From Paludibacteraceae bacterium (GTDB lineage Bacteria; Bacteroidota; Bacteroidia; Bacteroidales; Paludibacteraceae): a stretch of DNA of 7,514 bases. The notes beneath the pieces are model-generated. The model was not told the origin of the DNA. It saw only the letters and a program-made list of their open reading frames with translations, and did no database searches. The stretch is taken from positions 1-7,514 of the forward strand of contig CANFFA010000103.1 of assembly GCA_947445425.1 (NCBI GenBank). Reading direction: 5' to 3'. Below are positions 6,744-7,514 of this stretch, one piece after another. A program made the translations under genes and the position numbers. How positions within the stretch are numbered: position 1 is the stretch's first letter; every line of letters starts with the position of its first letter.

Positions 6744-7208
6744 TTAAAATGGCAAATCATCCTCCCCGTGTGCAGGAGCTTCCATTGCCATCACAGGTTC
6801 AGAAACTGTTGTTCCTGTTGTGCCCGAGACAGGAACTGAAGCGACTACCGTCCGTGCTAAAGGCTCGATATGATCTGGCTTTTTACCGAGTAAATTAATG
6901 GTCTCTGCATAAATCTCGGTGGTATACCTTTTTATACCATCTTTCTCCCAAGATTTTGTTTGAAGTTTACCTTCCACATACAGCTCACTTCCTTTGCGGA
7001 TATATTTCTCCGCTAATTCCGCCAATCCCCTCCAAGCAACTATGTTGTGCCATTCGGTTCGATCTGGAACAACAACCCCACTTTGTGAAGTATATCCTCT
7101 TTCGGTGGTAGCCAAGGAGAAATTTGCAACTGCTAATCCTTTTTCAATATAACGAATTTCTGGGTCTTTTCCTGCGTGACCTACTAAAATAACTTTATTT
7201 ACAGACAT
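6744..7208 (-). CDS. ssb: Single-stranded DNA-binding protein
   Basis: Binds and protects single-stranded DNA in replication, recombination and repair, and recruits partner enzymes through its C-terminal tip. The 154-residue product has the N-terminal OB-fold (about 1-108) beginning MSVNKVILVGHAGKDPEIRY. Characteristic elements include NFSLATTE, TEWHNIVAWRGLAELAEKYI, and GSELYVEGKLQTKSW with the aromatic residues used for stacking on bases. A flexible Val/Thr/Ser-rich linker (about 109-147) follows, then the acidic tip EDDLPF (149-154) that binds partner proteins. Length is typical of a bacterial homotetrameric SSB. The start follows a 44-base leader from the promoter at 7253-7281. It converges with lpdA, and the palindrome at 6675-6732 lies just past its stop. 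Confidence 0.96.
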   Translation of the reverse strand: MSVNKVILVGHAGKDPEIRYIEKGLAVANFSLATTERGYTSQSGVVVPDRTEWHNIVAWRGLAELAEKYIRKGSELYVEGKLQTKSWEKDGIKRYTTEIYAETINLLGKKPDHIEPLARTVVASVPVSGTTGTTVSEPVMAMEAPAHGEDDLPF

Positions 7209-7252
7209 GATTTTTTAATTTTAAAATGGTACAACAAATTATTTATTCGGTG

Positions 7253-7281
7253 CAAAAATAAAGGAACTTCCAAAATACAAA
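7253..7281 (-). promoter_or_regulatory. Bacteroidota-type promoter for ssb
   Basis: Read on the minus strand, TTTG at 7281-7278 (-33 element) is followed after 17 bases by TATTTTTG at 7260-7253, a full match to the TAnnTTTG -7 consensus. The box ends 44 bases before the ssb start codon. This lets ssb be transcribed apart from the gene ending at 7325. Consensus match is seen; activity is inferred. Confidence 0.7.
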
Positions 7282-7324
7282 TTCATCCTTATTGACTAAT
7301 TTTCGACTAAATTTGTTCGTATTT

Positions 7325-7514
7325 TTAGAATTTTAAATCTTCAACCTTTAAGGCCACTTTTCCCGTCACATTGGCCTCTATGCGAATGGCACCTGGCACT
7401 AGATGCAATTGAGTAACGGTTAGTTTGTTTAGGTTTCCTAGTAAATTTACCCCATTCATAATAGGATAATTATTGATCATCAAATTCACATCCTTTTTGG
7501 TTTTTTCTAAATTA
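7325..7514 (-). CDS. C-terminal end of an uncharacterised protein, possibly DUF4403
   Basis: An open frame on the minus strand enters from beyond the window and ends at a TAA at 7327-7325. It gives 62 C-terminal residues, including INNYPIMNGVNLLGNLNKL and ending KVALKVEDLKF. The start is not in the window. The pattern of a short amphipathic strand, an xxLxPGAIRIEANVTGKV stretch and a final beta-rich tail resembles the end of DUF4403 family proteins (large Bacteroidota proteins with beta-rich repeats), but I recognise this only loosely. Coding is supported by an uninterrupted frame, Bacteroidota-like codons and a 116-bp gap before ssb that contains the ssb promoter. No terminator hairpin is visible after its stop, so some read-through into ssb is possible. 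Confidence 0.6.
   Translation of the reverse strand, partial: NLEKTKKDVNLMINNYPIMNGVNLLGNLNKLTVTQLHLVPGAIRIEANVTGKVALKVEDLKF

Overview
The window reads as an ordinary chromosomal segment of a low-GC Bacteroidota bacterium, most likely near Sphingobacteriia/Chitinophagia (lineage is inference). The evidence is the AT-rich intergenic DNA, starts without clear Shine-Dalgarno sequences, two promoters of the Bacteroidota form (TTTG-like -33 element and TAnnTTTG -7 element), a DUF6242-type lipoprotein and a long three-domain DsbD of the Bacteroidota type. No phage, insertion sequence, CRISPR, tRNA or rRNA is visible. No gap between genes exceeds about 135 bp.

Layout. 1-686 (+): 3' part of an MlaF-like ABC ATPase whose start lies before the window. 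682-797: a long perfect inverted repeat that runs into a tandem array of 7-nt units and ends three bases before the next start codon. 801-1562 (+): exonuclease III family AP endonuclease. 1635-1664: promoter. 1692-3074 (+): DUF6242-like lipoprotein with a predicted beta-propeller. 3118-3156: rho-independent terminator. 3207-5264 (+): DsbD thiol:disulfide interchange protein. 5297-6649 (+): dihydrolipoyl dehydrogenase, 32 bp after dsbD and possibly cotranscribed. 6675-6732: second long perfect inverted repeat, between convergent genes. 6744-7208 (-): single-stranded DNA-binding protein with its own promoter at 7253-7281. 7325-7514 (-): C-terminal end of another gene, possibly DUF4403.

The genes do not form one pathway. 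They are housekeeping functions: outer-membrane lipid transport, DNA repair and replication, periplasmic thiol redox, and the E3 subunit of 2-oxoacid dehydrogenases. dsbD and lpdA are both dithiol-redox proteins, but their pairing may be chance.

The most unusual content is non-coding. Two perfect palindromes (34-bp and 25-bp stems) differ in sequence, yet both are built from 7-nt units with AG at a fixed phase, and both sit at the 3' ends of genes. The first also forms the whole leader of the exonuclease gene and allows alternative, mutually exclusive pairings. They may belong to a family of heptameric palindromes acting as terminators or mRNA 3'-end stabilisers. That is inference and needs a genome-wide search.
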